From Agromyces sp. CF514 (GTDB lineage Bacteria; Actinomycetota; Actinomycetes; Actinomycetales; Microbacteriaceae): a stretch of 64,000 nucleotides of DNA. Shown here piece after piece: positions 18,060 to 26,833 of this stretch. The translations under genes and the position numbers were made by a program. Position 1 is the first letter of the stretch. Each line of letters starts with the position of its first letter. The stretch covers positions 806,001 to 870,000 of the forward strand of contig NZ_FOZD01000001.1 of the NCBI RefSeq assembly GCF_900113185.1, given 5' to 3'. The notes under the pieces were generated by a model. The model was not told the origin of the DNA, made no database searches, and saw nothing but the letters and a program-made list of their open reading frames with translations.

Positions 18060-19184
18060 ATGACTTCAGCAAGCGGCGGCGGCCGGCTCGTCGTCGACGG
18101 CCTCGAGAAGCACTACGAGCTCGACGGCACCGAGGTTCCGGTCGTGAAGGGCGTGACCTTCACCATCGAGCCGGGCACGTTCACCTCGCTCCTCGGCCCG
18201 TCGGGCTGCGGCAAGACGACCACCCTGCGCTGCGTCGCCGGACTCGAGAACAGCAACGGCGGCGAGATCTCGCTCGACGGCAAGGTGCTCTCGACCGGCA
18301 GCCGGCACGTTCCGCCCGACCAGCGCGACGTCGGCATGGTCTTCCAGAACTACGCCATCTGGCCGCACATGACCGTGTTCGCCAACGCGGTGTTCCCGCT
18401 GCAGGTCTCGGCCGGCAAGCTGCCCAAGAAGGAGGCGAGGCAGCGGGCCATGGAGGCGCTCGAGCTCGTGCAGCTCGACGGATTCGCCGACCGGCCGGCC
18501 ACCGCGCTCTCGGGCGGGCAGCAGCAGCGGCTCGCCCTCGCCAGGGCGCTCGCGCACCGGCCGCGCCTGCTGCTGCTCGACGAGCCGCTCTCGAACCTCG
18601 ACGCGAAGCTGCGCGACACCATGCGCAACGAGCTGCGCTCGCTGCAGCAGCGCCTCGGCATCACGGCCCTCTACGTGACGCACGACCAGTCGGAGGCGCT
18701 GTCGATGTCCGACCGTGTCGCCGTCATGAACCAGGGCCGGATCGTGCAGGAGGCCACGCCGCGCGACCTCTACTTCAAGCCGGCCGATCGATTCGTCGCC
18801 GACTTCGTCGGGCGGGTCAACATGATCCCCGCCGTCGTGCGCGATCGCACCGCAGCGGGCGAGGCCGTCGTCGAGGCGTTCGGCACCCGGTTGGTCACCC
18901 CGTGCCCGGCCGAGATCTCGAAGGGCTCGGACGTCACCGTGACCTTCCGCCCCGAGAGCGTTCGCTGGCACGAGACCTCGCCCGACCGACCCAACGTGCT
19001 GCCCGCCCGCGTCGTGCGGGTCGAGTTCCTCGGCGAGATCGTCGAGGTCGAGGTCGAGGTGCTGCACGGCGAGACCGTCGTCGGCACCCTCGTCGCCCGC
19101 GGCGCGCCGCTGAGCTCGCCCGCCAACGGCAGCACCGTCTTCATCGAACTCGCGCCGCACGCCTGCCGCGTGCTCGCGGCCTAG
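18060..19184 (+). CDS. ABC importer ATPase (polyamine/ferric type)
   Basis: A 374-residue nucleotide-binding protein of the PotA/FbpC class. Walker A GPSGCGKTT is near residue 47, the Q-loop is VFQNYAIWPHMTV, the signature is LSGGQQQR, Walker B is LLLLDEPLSNLDAK and the switch histidine lies in YVTHDQSEA. A C-terminal TOBE domain covers about residues 285-374. It should drive the importer made with the lipoprotein and permease that follow. The ATG at 18060 lies 86 bases after the MFS gene, a gap containing an A-rich ATACAAAAACC stretch that may hold a promoter. The substrate is not readable from the ATPase. Confidence 0.9.
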   Translation: MTSASGGGRLVVDGLEKHYELDGTEVPVVKGVTFTIEPGTFTSLLGPSGCGKTTTLRCVAGLENSNGGEISLDGKVLSTGSRHVPPDQRDVGMVFQNYAIWPHMTVFANAVFPLQVSAGKLPKKEARQRAMEALELVQLDGFADRPATALSGGQQQRLALARALAHRPRLLLLDEPLSNLDAKLRDTMRNELRSLQQRLGITALYVTHDQSEALSMSDRVAVMNQGRIVQEATPRDLYFKPADRFVADFVGRVNMIPAVVRDRTAAGEAVVEAFGTRLVTPCPAEISKGSDVTVTFRPESVRWHETSPDRPNVLPARVVRVEFLGEIVEVEVEVLHGETVVGTLVARGAPLSSPANGSTVFIELAPHACRVLAA

Positions 19185-19260
19185 ACGCACCACCTCGCAC
19201 GATCCGCACGACCCCGCTCCACCCGCAACACCCGCACGACCCCCAAGCAAGAGCGCCACC
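19185..19260 (+). promoter_or_regulatory. C-rich, G-poor leader between ATPase and binding-protein genes
   Basis: The 95-base gap is strikingly rich in C and A and poor in G until the GAGAAAGGAAA ribosome-binding region. Such unstructured C-rich RNA is the type bound by Rho factor. It could set a different expression level for the binding protein or serve as an RNA-processing site. No hairpin is evident. Confidence 0.25.
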
Positions 19261-19279
19261 GAGAAAGGAAACCCGGATC

Positions 19280-20446
19280 ATGAAATCACCCACAGCACGG
19301 AACGGAATGGTGGCCCTCGCGGCCGCGGGCATGCTGCTGCTCAGCTCCTGCAGTTCGGAGGGTTCGGCTGCGTCGGGCGCCATCGAGCCGACGGGCGACG
19401 TCGAGCTCGCCGCCTGCGACGCGGTCGAGGTCGGCGCCGTCACCCGCTGCGAGAACTTCTACGACGACTACTGGCCGGTCATCTCCGAGCAGATGGACGC
19501 CCTCTACGAGACGGCCAAGCAGACCGACGGCGGCCGCGTGGTCATCTGGGACTGGTACGAGCTGTCGCCCGACGTCATCGCCGAGTTCAACTCGGTCTAC
19601 CCCGACCTGAAGATCGAGACGCGCGGCCTCACCTACAACCTGTCGTCGGCGATCATCTCGGCCAAGGCGACGGGTTCGCGCAACACCGACGTCATCTCGG
19701 GCTCGCTCGTCTCGGCGGCGACCATGACCGACGAGGGCTACTGGGCCGACGTCGACTGGACGAAGTTCGGCGTGCCCGAGGAGTACTTCACGATCGGCGC
19801 ACCCGAGATGCTGCCGGACAGCGTCAACGGCTCGCTCATGCAGGTCAACACCGACAAGGCCGAGGCTCCGGCCACGCTCGACGGCCTGCTCGACCCGCAG
19901 TACGAGGGCAAGGTCTCGGTCGCGAGCTACAACGCGAACGTGTTCGCCGGGTACGGCATGGACCAGGGCGAAGACGCGATGACCGGCCTCATCGGCGACC
20001 TGAAGTCGTCGGGCAACCTCCAGGTGCTCGAGGACCAGGACTCGCCGCTCTCGAGCGGCGACGTGCCCATCGCGCTCGGCCAGACCCTGTTCAACCCGAA
20101 CCCGAGCCTGTCGGTGTCGCCGTACGAGGACGCCGGCGTGTTCGCCCAGTTCTCGGGCGTCAACGTCGACGCGAAGAACCCGGCCGGCGGCATGCTGTGG
20201 TCGCTCTGGAACGCGTACAACCCCGACTGGCTCGAACTGCGCATGACCGACGAGCGCTTCTCGACGACGCAGGTGCCCTATCCCGGCCTGCCGACCTCGC
20301 TGTTCGACTCGGCCACCGGTCTCATGAAGACGAACGCCGACGCGCTGCTCGCGGGCCTGCAGGGCGGGGCCATCACCGAGACCGTCGAAACCCGCGATGA
20401 CTGGATCGCGATGATCAACGCCGCCGACGCGGCACTGAACGGATAG
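19280..20446 (+). CDS. ABC importer substrate-binding lipoprotein
   Basis: A 388-residue extracellular solute-binding lipoprotein. The signal peptide ends in the lipobox LLSSC with the lipidated Cys24, followed by a short Ser/Gly/Ala linker. The mature fold is of the family that includes PotD, iron and 2-aminoethylphosphonate binders, with an early strand GGRVVIWDWYELSPDVIAEF. GAGAAAGGAAA provides a strong ribosome-binding site before the ATG at 19280. Acidic and aromatic residues are abundant, as would suit a cationic ligand. The neighbouring GABA/putrescine genes suggest a polyamine or omega-amino acid ligand; this is inference, and iron remains possible. Confidence 0.85.
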   Translation: MKSPTARNGMVALAAAGMLLLSSCSSEGSAASGAIEPTGDVELAACDAVEVGAVTRCENFYDDYWPVISEQMDALYETAKQTDGGRVVIWDWYELSPDVIAEFNSVYPDLKIETRGLTYNLSSAIISAKATGSRNTDVISGSLVSAATMTDEGYWADVDWTKFGVPEEYFTIGAPEMLPDSVNGSLMQVNTDKAEAPATLDGLLDPQYEGKVSVASYNANVFAGYGMDQGEDAMTGLIGDLKSSGNLQVLEDQDSPLSSGDVPIALGQTLFNPNPSLSVSPYEDAGVFAQFSGVNVDAKNPAGGMLWSLWNAYNPDWLELRMTDERFSTTQVPYPGLPTSLFDSATGLMKTNADALLAGLQGGAITETVETRDDWIAMINAADAALNG

Positions 20447-20449
20447 CAC

Positions 20450-22339
20450 GTGTCTCAGGCAGGACGGACCACGAAGGTCGAGCGCACTCGGCCGACCTCG
20501 ATGAAGATCGCGACGGTCATCGCGGGAGCGGTGATCTTCCTCCTCCTCGCGATCCCATTGGTCGTACAGGTGATCACGGCCTTCCGTGGTCCGTTCCTGC
20601 CGTTCGGCGTCTCGACCGCGAAGTGGTCGGTCGAGAACTTCGTCACCCTGTGGAGCCTGCGCGACGACTTCTGGGCGGTGCTCGGGTCGACCGCGGTGTT
20701 CGTCGGTGTCTCGACCGTGCTCTCGCTCGCGATGGCCTTCGGGCTCGCCTGGGTGACGGTGCGCACCGACGCCCCGCTGCGGCGGGTGATCTCGGTGCTC
20801 GTCGTGGTGCCGTTCATCATCCCGCCCATCGTCAAGGCACAGGCGTACCTGCTCATGCTCTCGCCCGAGTCGGGAGTGCTGAACCAGCTGCTCCGGATGC
20901 TGCCGGGCGACCTCGTGATCGACCCGTACTCGTTCGCGACGATGACCGTGATCCAGTCGCTCACGAACGTGACCTTCCCCTACCTGATGATCGTGCCGAT
21001 CCTCACGAGCATGGACGGCTCGCTCGAGGAGTCCGCGCGCGTCTCGGGAGCCTCGTGGGCGCAGACGCTCCGGCGCGTGACCCTGCCGATGCTGTGGCCG
21101 GGCCTGCTCGGGGTGACCGTGCTCACGTTCATCCTCGGCCTCGGCAGCCTCGAGGTGCCGCTGCTGTTCGGCCAGGAGTCTGGCAAGTCGATCTTCGCCC
21201 TGAAGCTCTGGAACCTCATCAGCGCGGGTGCGGGGGAGCTGCCCCAGTACGGCCTCGCGGCGGCGTGGGGCTGCGTGTTCCTCGTGATCACCACGATCGC
21301 GTTCGTGATCTACCTGCGGGCGACCCGCAACGCCGAGCGGCGGGCGTCGATCTCGGGCAAGGGCTTCCGCCCGACGGTCATGAAGCTCGGCGCGTGGAGG
21401 ATCCCGGTCATGATCGCGATCGCCGTGTTCGTGCTGCTGACGGCCGTCCTGCCGCTGTTCGCGCTGCTCTGGTCGGCGATCACGCCGTACCCGATCGCGT
21501 TCTCCTTCGAGGCCCTGGCCACGCAGACGCAGTTCGGCTCGTTCGGCGCGGTGCTCGCCGATCCCGAGTTCTGGGCCTCGCTCGGGCGCACGCTGGTCAT
21601 CGCCGGCGGCAGCGCGACGATCGCGTGCATCGCGGCGACCGTGCTCGCCTACGGCATCGCGAGGGCGAGGCGCACGGGCTTCACGAAGGCGGTCGACCTG
21701 TTCGCCTCGTCGTCGGTCGCGATCCCCGCGGTCATCGCGGGCTTCGCGATGTTCCTCACGTTCATGGTGATCAATCCCGTCATCCCGCTCGCCGGCACGA
21801 TCGCGGCGCTCGTCATCGCCTACGCGTACCGCGTCTCGATCGCCTACCGCTCGGGGTACAGCGCGACCCTGCAGATCCGCATGGAGCTCGAGGAGGCCGC
21901 GGTCGTGAGCGGCGCGAGCCCGCTCGAGGGGTTCCGGCGCATCGTGGCGCCGCTGCTCATGCCGACCGTGTTCGCGGTGTGGATCCAGATGTTCATCCTC
22001 GGCACGAACGAGTTCACGCTTCCGGCGTTCCTCGCGACGCCCGAGTCCCGTCCGCTCTCGGTGTACATGTACGCCATGATCAGCCCGCGCTCGGCGCAGC
22101 TCTACGCGCCCGACCAGGGCGCCGCGATGGCGCTCATCTTCACGCTGCTCGTCTTCGCGATCGGCTACGGCCTGCAGTGGGCGGTGTCGCTGCGCGCCAT
22201 CGGGCGGGCCAGGCGTCGCGCGCGCATCCCCGGCACCGAGGCGCCGCCGGCCGTGCTGCAGAAGGTCCCCGACGCCCCCGACACGCGTGCCGTGGCCGCG
22301 GTGGAGCTCGAGGAGCGCAGGGCGCTGGCCAAGCGCTGA
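20450..22339 (+). CDS. ABC importer permease, double-length (two fused modules)
   Basis: A 629-residue inner-membrane permease holding two permease modules in one chain, as in FbpB-type importers. The EAA loops are EESARVSGASWAQTLRRVTL (about residue 190) and LEEAAVVSGASPLEGFRRIV (about 480). Each module has about six hydrophobic helices. The GTG at 20450 is only 3 bases after the lipoprotein stop, so translation is coupled. The C-terminus is a basic and acidic cytoplasmic tail. One such protein can replace the usual two permease genes, and no other permease is present. Confidence 0.9.
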   Translation: MSQAGRTTKVERTRPTSMKIATVIAGAVIFLLLAIPLVVQVITAFRGPFLPFGVSTAKWSVENFVTLWSLRDDFWAVLGSTAVFVGVSTVLSLAMAFGLAWVTVRTDAPLRRVISVLVVVPFIIPPIVKAQAYLLMLSPESGVLNQLLRMLPGDLVIDPYSFATMTVIQSLTNVTFPYLMIVPILTSMDGSLEESARVSGASWAQTLRRVTLPMLWPGLLGVTVLTFILGLGSLEVPLLFGQESGKSIFALKLWNLISAGAGELPQYGLAAAWGCVFLVITTIAFVIYLRATRNAERRASISGKGFRPTVMKLGAWRIPVMIAIAVFVLLTAVLPLFALLWSAITPYPIAFSFEALATQTQFGSFGAVLADPEFWASLGRTLVIAGGSATIACIAATVLAYGIARARRTGFTKAVDLFASSSVAIPAVIAGFAMFLTFMVINPVIPLAGTIAALVIAYAYRVSIAYRSGYSATLQIRMELEEAAVVSGASPLEGFRRIVAPLLMPTVFAVWIQMFILGTNEFTLPAFLATPESRPLSVYMYAMISPRSAQLYAPDQGAAMALIFTLLVFAIGYGLQWAVSLRAIGRARRRARIPGTEAPPAVLQKVPDAPDTRAVAAVELEERRALAKR

Positions 22340-22345
22340 GGTCCA

Positions 22346-22371
22346 CTCGACGCGTTGTACGTCGCGTCGAG
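22346..22371. terminator. Hairpin after the ABC importer genes
   Basis: CTCGACGCG (22346-22354) and CGCGTCGAG (22363-22371) pair perfectly over an 8-base loop and are followed by AAAA. It begins 6 bases after the permease stop codon. A plain T-tail is missing, so it may slow rather than end transcription. Confidence 0.5.
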
Positions 22372-22402
22372 AAAACGGGTTCCAAGTGTACGACGGGGCG
22401 GT

Positions 22403-22430
22403 GCGACATCCGGATGTCGCGACCTAGCAT
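22403..22430 (+). promoter_or_regulatory. Promoter and perfect 18-base palindrome before the aminotransferase gene
   Basis: GCGACATCCGGATGTCGC (22403-22420) is a perfect palindrome. A -10-like TAGCAT (22425-22430) follows directly, so the palindrome fills the space between -35 and -10. That is a classic repressor position. The palindrome is also made of two facing copies of the abundant GCGGATGYCGC-type word, so it could be a member of that repeat class. Confidence 0.5.
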
Positions 22431-22472
22431 TGGGCGCACCGCCACCGTCGTCACCCTGAACAGGAGCCCGTC

Positions 22473-23831
22473 ATGACCATCGTCGACACCACGGCCACCG
22501 TCACCGGAGGACCGACGCTCCCGCAGGAGCGCCGCCTCGTCACCGCCATCCCGGGCCCGCGCTCGCAGGAGCTCATGGCGCGCAAGGCGGCAGCCGTCGC
22601 CTCGGGCGTCGGCACCACCATCCCGATCGCCGTCGTCGCCGGCGGCGGCGGAGTGCTCGTCGACGCAGACGGCAACTCGATCATCGACCTGGGCTCGGGC
22701 ATCGCCGTCACGGGCGTCGGCAACGCCAACCCGCGCGTCGTCGAGGCCGTCACCGCCCAGCTCAACGCCTTCACGCACACCTGCTTCACCGTCGCGCCCT
22801 ACGACTCCTACGTCGACGTCGCCGAGAAGCTCAACGAGCTCACCCCCGGCGACCACGCCAAGCGCTCCGCCCTCTTCAACTCCGGCGCCGAAGCCGTCGA
22901 GAACGCGGTCAAGATCGCCCGCGCCTACACGAAGAAGCAGGCCGTCGTCGCGTTCGACCACGCCTACCACGGCCGCACGAACCTCACCATGGGCCTGACC
23001 GCCAAGAACATCCCGTACAAGAACGGCTTCGGCCCGTTCGCGCCCGAGGTGTACCGCGTGCCGCTCAGCTACCCCTTCCGCGACGGCGGGCTCTCGGGCG
23101 CGGATGCCGCGGCCAAGGCCATCTCGCAGATCGAGAAGCAGATCGGCGCCGAGAACCTCGCCGCCATGATCATCGAGCCCATCCAGGGCGAGGGCGGCTT
23201 CATCGTGCCCGCCGCCGGCTACCTGCCGGCGCTCGTCGAGTGGTGCCGCGCGAACGACGTGGTCTTCATCGCCGACGAGGTGCAGACCGGCTTCGGCCGC
23301 ACCGGCGCCTGGTTCGCCAGCGACCACGAGGGCATCGTGCCCGACCTCATCACCACGGCCAAGGGCATCGCGGGCGGCCTGCCGCTCTCCGCGGTCACCG
23401 GCCGCGCCGAGATCATGGACGCGGCGGGCCCCGGCGGCCTCGGCGGCACCTACACCGGCAACCCGATGGCCTGCGCCGCCGCGCTCGCCTCGATCGAGTC
23501 CTACGAAGAGGACGGCCTGATCGAGCGCGCCAAGGAGATCGGCACCGTGCTCATCGGCCGCCTGAACGCTCTGCGCACCACCGACGCCCGCATCGGCGAC
23601 GTCCGCGGTCGCGGCGCCATGGTCGCGATCGAGCTCGTCGACCCCGCGACCGGCGCACCCGACGCCGCGCTCACCGGCAAGGTCGCCGCGTACGCCCACT
23701 CGCAGGGCGTGCTCGTGCTCACCTGCGGAACCTACGGCAACGTGATCCGCTTCCTCCCCCCGCTCACCATCTCGGACGACCTCCTCATCGAGGGCCTGCA
23801 GGTCGTCGCCGAAGGACTGAAGAACGCATGA
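22473..23831 (+). CDS. gabT: 4-aminobutyrate-type aminotransferase
   Basis: A class III, PLP-dependent aminotransferase of 452 residues, most like 4-aminobutyrate:2-oxoglutarate transaminases. The catalytic Lys297 lies in TTAKGIAGGLP and the pyridine-binding Asp268 in IADEVQTGFGRTG. The phosphate loop SGAEAVENAVKIAR is at about 138-150. It would turn GABA and 2-oxoglutarate into succinate semialdehyde and glutamate. CAGGAG precedes the ATG at 22473. Its stop overlaps the start of the glutamate dehydrogenase family gene by 4 bases, so the two are made together. 5-aminovalerate is another possible substrate. Confidence 0.9.
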   Translation: MTIVDTTATVTGGPTLPQERRLVTAIPGPRSQELMARKAAAVASGVGTTIPIAVVAGGGGVLVDADGNSIIDLGSGIAVTGVGNANPRVVEAVTAQLNAFTHTCFTVAPYDSYVDVAEKLNELTPGDHAKRSALFNSGAEAVENAVKIARAYTKKQAVVAFDHAYHGRTNLTMGLTAKNIPYKNGFGPFAPEVYRVPLSYPFRDGGLSGADAAAKAISQIEKQIGAENLAAMIIEPIQGEGGFIVPAAGYLPALVEWCRANDVVFIADEVQTGFGRTGAWFASDHEGIVPDLITTAKGIAGGLPLSAVTGRAEIMDAAGPGGLGGTYTGNPMACAAALASIESYEEDGLIERAKEIGTVLIGRLNALRTTDARIGDVRGRGAMVAIELVDPATGAPDAALTGKVAAYAHSQGVLVLTCGTYGNVIRFLPPLTISDDLLIEGLQVVAEGLKNA

Positions 23832-25147
23832 CCGACCTGCTCGCGGCGACGACGACGTCGACCGCAACCGCCGGCGCGCCCGCATCCGGAGCCGTCGCCG
23901 ACCACATCGCCACCCCGCTGACCGACGCGCGCGCCCAGCTCGCCGAGGCCGTCGCCCTGCTCGGCTACAACGACGGGCTGCACCGCATGCTCGCGACCCC
24001 GCGTCGCGAGCTGACGGTCGCCGTGCCGCTGCGCATGGACTCCGGTGAGAGCCGCCTGTACGTGGGCCACCGCGTGCAGCACAACTTCTCGCGAGGCCCC
24101 GCCAAGGGCGGCCTGCGCTACGCGCCGAACGTCAACATCGACGAGGTGCGGGCGCTGGCCATGTGGATGACCTGGAAGTGCGCCCTGCTCGACGTGCCGT
24201 ACGGCGGCGCCAAGGGCGGCATCGCGATCGACCCCCGCGAGCACTCCAAGGCCGAGCTCGAGCGCGTGACCCGCCGCTACACGAGCGAGATCCTCCCGAT
24301 CATCGGCCCGGAGCGCGACATCCCCGCGCCCGACATCGGAACCGACGAGCAGACCATGGCCTGGATGATGGACACCTACTCCGTCGCCAGCGGCTACACG
24401 GTGCCCGGCATCGTGACCGGCAAGCCCATCGCGCTCGGCGGTTCGCTGGGTCGCGCCTCGGCGACGAGCCGGGGCGTGACCCACATCGCGCTCGCCGCGC
24501 TCCGCCACGTCGGCATCGAGCCCGCAGGGGCGACCGCCGCCGTGCAGGGCTTCGGCAAGGTCGGTGCCGACGCGGCGCGCTTCCTCTCCGAGGCGGGCGT
24601 GCGCGTCGCCGGCGTCAGCGACCAGTACGGCGCCGTCTACAACGCGGCCGGCCTCGACATCGAGGCCCTCTCCGACCACGTGCGCGCCAGCGGCTCGGTC
24701 GTCGGATTCGCCGGATCGGAGCCCCTCGAGGGCGCCGACCTGCTCGAGCTCGACGTCGACCTGCTCGTGCCGGCCGCCGTCGAGGGCGTGCTGCACGAGT
24801 CCAACGCCGGCCAGGTGCGGGCCCGCGTCATCGTCGAGGGCGCCAACGGCCCCACGACGCCCGCGGCCGACGCGATCCTGCGCGAGCGCGGCATCCTCGT
24901 GGTGCCCGACATCCTCGCGAACGCGGGCGGCGTGATCGTCTCCTACTTCGAATGGGTGCAGGCGAACCAGGCCTACTGGTGGCGCGCCGACGAGGTGGAG
25001 TCCAGACTGGAGGAGCGGATGCTCAACGCGTGGCAGCACGTGCTGGGATACGCCGAGACCAGGGGGCTCTCGCTTCGCACCGCCGCGACGGCGCTCGCCG
25101 TCGAGCGCGTGGCGGATGCGCACCGCCTCCGCGGCCTCTATCCCTGA
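23828..25147 (+). CDS. Glu/Leu/Phe/Val-type amino-acid dehydrogenase
   Basis: A 439-residue NAD(P)-dependent dehydrogenase of the glutamate dehydrogenase family. Lys93 (GPAKGGLRY), Lys117 (MTWKCALLD) and the catalytic Lys129 (PYGGAKGGIAID) are conserved. The dinucleotide-binding motif is VQGFGKVG. Coupling by ATGA to the aminotransferase gene suggests that it oxidises the glutamate formed there back to 2-oxoglutarate and ammonia, keeping GABA breakdown running without outside acceptors. The first 30 residues are an Ala/Thr-rich extension. Glutamate versus another amino acid as substrate cannot be settled by eye. Confidence 0.88.
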   Translation: MTDLLAATTTSTATAGAPASGAVADHIATPLTDARAQLAEAVALLGYNDGLHRMLATPRRELTVAVPLRMDSGESRLYVGHRVQHNFSRGPAKGGLRYAPNVNIDEVRALAMWMTWKCALLDVPYGGAKGGIAIDPREHSKAELERVTRRYTSEILPIIGPERDIPAPDIGTDEQTMAWMMDTYSVASGYTVPGIVTGKPIALGGSLGRASATSRGVTHIALAALRHVGIEPAGATAAVQGFGKVGADAARFLSEAGVRVAGVSDQYGAVYNAAGLDIEALSDHVRASGSVVGFAGSEPLEGADLLELDVDLLVPAAVEGVLHESNAGQVRARVIVEGANGPTTPAADAILRERGILVVPDILANAGGVIVSYFEWVQANQAYWWRADEVESRLEERMLNAWQHVLGYAETRGLSLRTAATALAVERVADAHRLRGLYP

Positions 25148-25162
25148 TCCATCCGGATGACT

Positions 25163-25204
25163 CCTCGAGTCGCCCGGATGGCACCGCATCCGGGCGGCTC
25201 GAGG
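25163..25204. terminator. Long hairpin between dehydrogenase and gabD-like genes
   Basis: An 18-base stem, 25163-25180 against 25187-25204, has one mismatched (G-U capable) pair and a 6-base loop GCACCG. It lies 15 bases after the dehydrogenase stop. A C-rich, G-poor leader then runs to the next start at 25269. Partial termination or transcript processing between the two halves of the module is likely. Confidence 0.6.
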
Positions 25205-25268
25205 TCTGCCCCACCAGTCCTGCACCACCAGCCCGCACCGCACGAACGACATCGAACGGAAGCCACAC

Positions 25269-26738
25269 ATGACGAACGCAACGCTCGAATCGACCGTCCT
25301 CGACGCCGTCGAGACCCGCCTCTTCATCGGCGGCGAATGGGTCGAGGCCGAGGGCGGCCGCACCCTCGCGGTGCAGGACCCCGCGACCGGCGAGACGATC
25401 AAGGAGATCGCCGACGCGTCGCCCGCCGACGGCATCCGCGCCCTCGACGCCGCCGTGGCCGTGCAGGAGTCGTGGGCCAAGACCGCGCCCCGCGTGCGCG
25501 GCGAGCTGCTGCGCAAGGCGTTCGACCTGCTCCAGGAACGCAAGGAGGAGTTCGCGCTCCTCATGACCCTCGAGATGGGCAAGCCGCTCGCCGAGGCCCG
25601 GGGCGAGGTCGTCTACGGCGGCGAGTTCCTGCGCTGGTTCAGCGAGGAGGCCGTGCGCATCTCTGGCCGCTACGGCCTGAACCCCGAGGGCACCGGTCGC
25701 ATGATCGTCTCGCAGCGCCCGGTCGGCCCCTCGTTCTTCATCACCCCGTGGAACTTCCCGCTCGCCATGGCGACCCGCAAGATCGCGCCCGCGCTCGCCG
25801 CCGGCTGCACCGTCGTCATCAAGCCCCCGGCACTCACGCCGCTCACGACCATCGCGTTCGTGCAGCTCCTCGAGGAGGTCGGCCTGCCCAAGGGCGTCGT
25901 CAACGTCATCGCGACGTCGACCTCGTCGGCCGTCTCGGGCCCGATCATCGAGGACCCGCGCCTGCGCAAGCTGAGCTTCACCGGCTCGACCGGCGTCGGC
26001 CGCGCCCTCATGAAGCAGGCGGCCACCGGCATCCTCCGCACGAGCATGGAGCTCGGCGGCAACGCCCCGTTCGTCGTCTTCGAGGACGCCGACCTCGACA
26101 AGGCCGTCGACGGCGCCATGCTGGCGAAGTTCCGCAACATCGGCCAGGCCTGCACGGCCGCGAACCGGTTCATCGTGCACGAGTCGGTCGCCGCCGAGTT
26201 CTCCAAGCGCGTCGCCGCACGCGTCGCCGGCTTCTCGGTCGGCCGCGGCACCGAAGACGGCGTCACCATCGGCCCCCTGATCGACGACAAGGCGGTCGCC
26301 TCGACCGACGCGCTCGTGCAGGACGCCGTGTCGAAGGGCGCGAAGATCCTCACCGGCGGCACCGTCATCGACGGCGCGGGCACCTTCTACGCCCCGACCG
26401 TGCTCGGCGACGTCTCGGCCGACGCGCGCCTGCTCAAGGAGGAGATCTTCGGACCGGTGCTCGGCATCACCACGTTCTCCGACGAAGACGAGGCCGTGCG
26501 CCTCGCGAACGACACCGAGTACGGCCTCATCTCGTACGTCTTCACTCAGGACCTGGCGCGCGGCCACCGCATGATCGAGCGCCTCGCCACCGGCATGATG
26601 GGGCTCAACACCGGCCTCGTCTCGAACGCCGCCGCACCGTTCGGCGGCGTGAAGCAGTCGGGCATCGGCCGCGAAGGCGGGCTCGAGGGCATCCACGAGT
26701 ACCTCGACACGAAGTACACGCTCGTCCCGGTGGACTGA
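25269..26738 (+). CDS. gabD: Succinate-semialdehyde dehydrogenase
   Basis: An aldehyde dehydrogenase of 489 residues, closest in motifs to NAD(P)-dependent succinate-semialdehyde dehydrogenases. These include EMGKPLAEARGEVVYGGEFL, FFITPWNFPLAMATRKIAPA, the catalytic glutamate in SMELGGNAP and the nucleophile in NIGQACTAANRF. It would convert succinate semialdehyde from the aminotransferase to succinate. Oxidation of 4-aminobutanal, the product of the neighbouring amine oxidase, is another possible duty because no second aldehyde dehydrogenase lies in this module. Confidence 0.9.
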   Translation: MTNATLESTVLDAVETRLFIGGEWVEAEGGRTLAVQDPATGETIKEIADASPADGIRALDAAVAVQESWAKTAPRVRGELLRKAFDLLQERKEEFALLMTLEMGKPLAEARGEVVYGGEFLRWFSEEAVRISGRYGLNPEGTGRMIVSQRPVGPSFFITPWNFPLAMATRKIAPALAAGCTVVIKPPALTPLTTIAFVQLLEEVGLPKGVVNVIATSTSSAVSGPIIEDPRLRKLSFTGSTGVGRALMKQAATGILRTSMELGGNAPFVVFEDADLDKAVDGAMLAKFRNIGQACTAANRFIVHESVAAEFSKRVAARVAGFSVGRGTEDGVTIGPLIDDKAVASTDALVQDAVSKGAKILTGGTVIDGAGTFYAPTVLGDVSADARLLKEEIFGPVLGITTFSDEDEAVRLANDTEYGLISYVFTQDLARGHRMIERLATGMMGLNTGLVSNAAAPFGGVKQSGIGREGGLEGIHEYLDTKYTLVPVD

Positions 26739-26744
26739 GCCGTC

Positions 26745-26781
26745 GAGCGGATGTCTCGGCGCTGCGCCGCGGCATCCGCTC
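26745..26781 (+). terminator. Terminator built from the GCGGATGCCGC word
   Basis: GAGCGGATG...GGCG (26745-26761) pairs with CGCC...CATCCGCTC (26765-26781), with 15 of 17 positions matched and a 3-base loop. TCCCTTTTCTC follows, giving a T-rich tail. The outer arms are facing copies of the common repeat word. It starts 7 bases after the gabD stop. Confidence 0.65.
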
Positions 26782-26833
26782 TCCCTTTTCTCGAATCACG
26801 CGCATCACGCGCGACCACGCGAACCGAAAGCGA

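Noticed and set aside
22340-22472. A riboswitch or small RNA upstream of the aminotransferase gene
   Set aside because: The two palindromes here fit a terminator hairpin and an operator overlapping a promoter. No known riboswitch core is recognisable.
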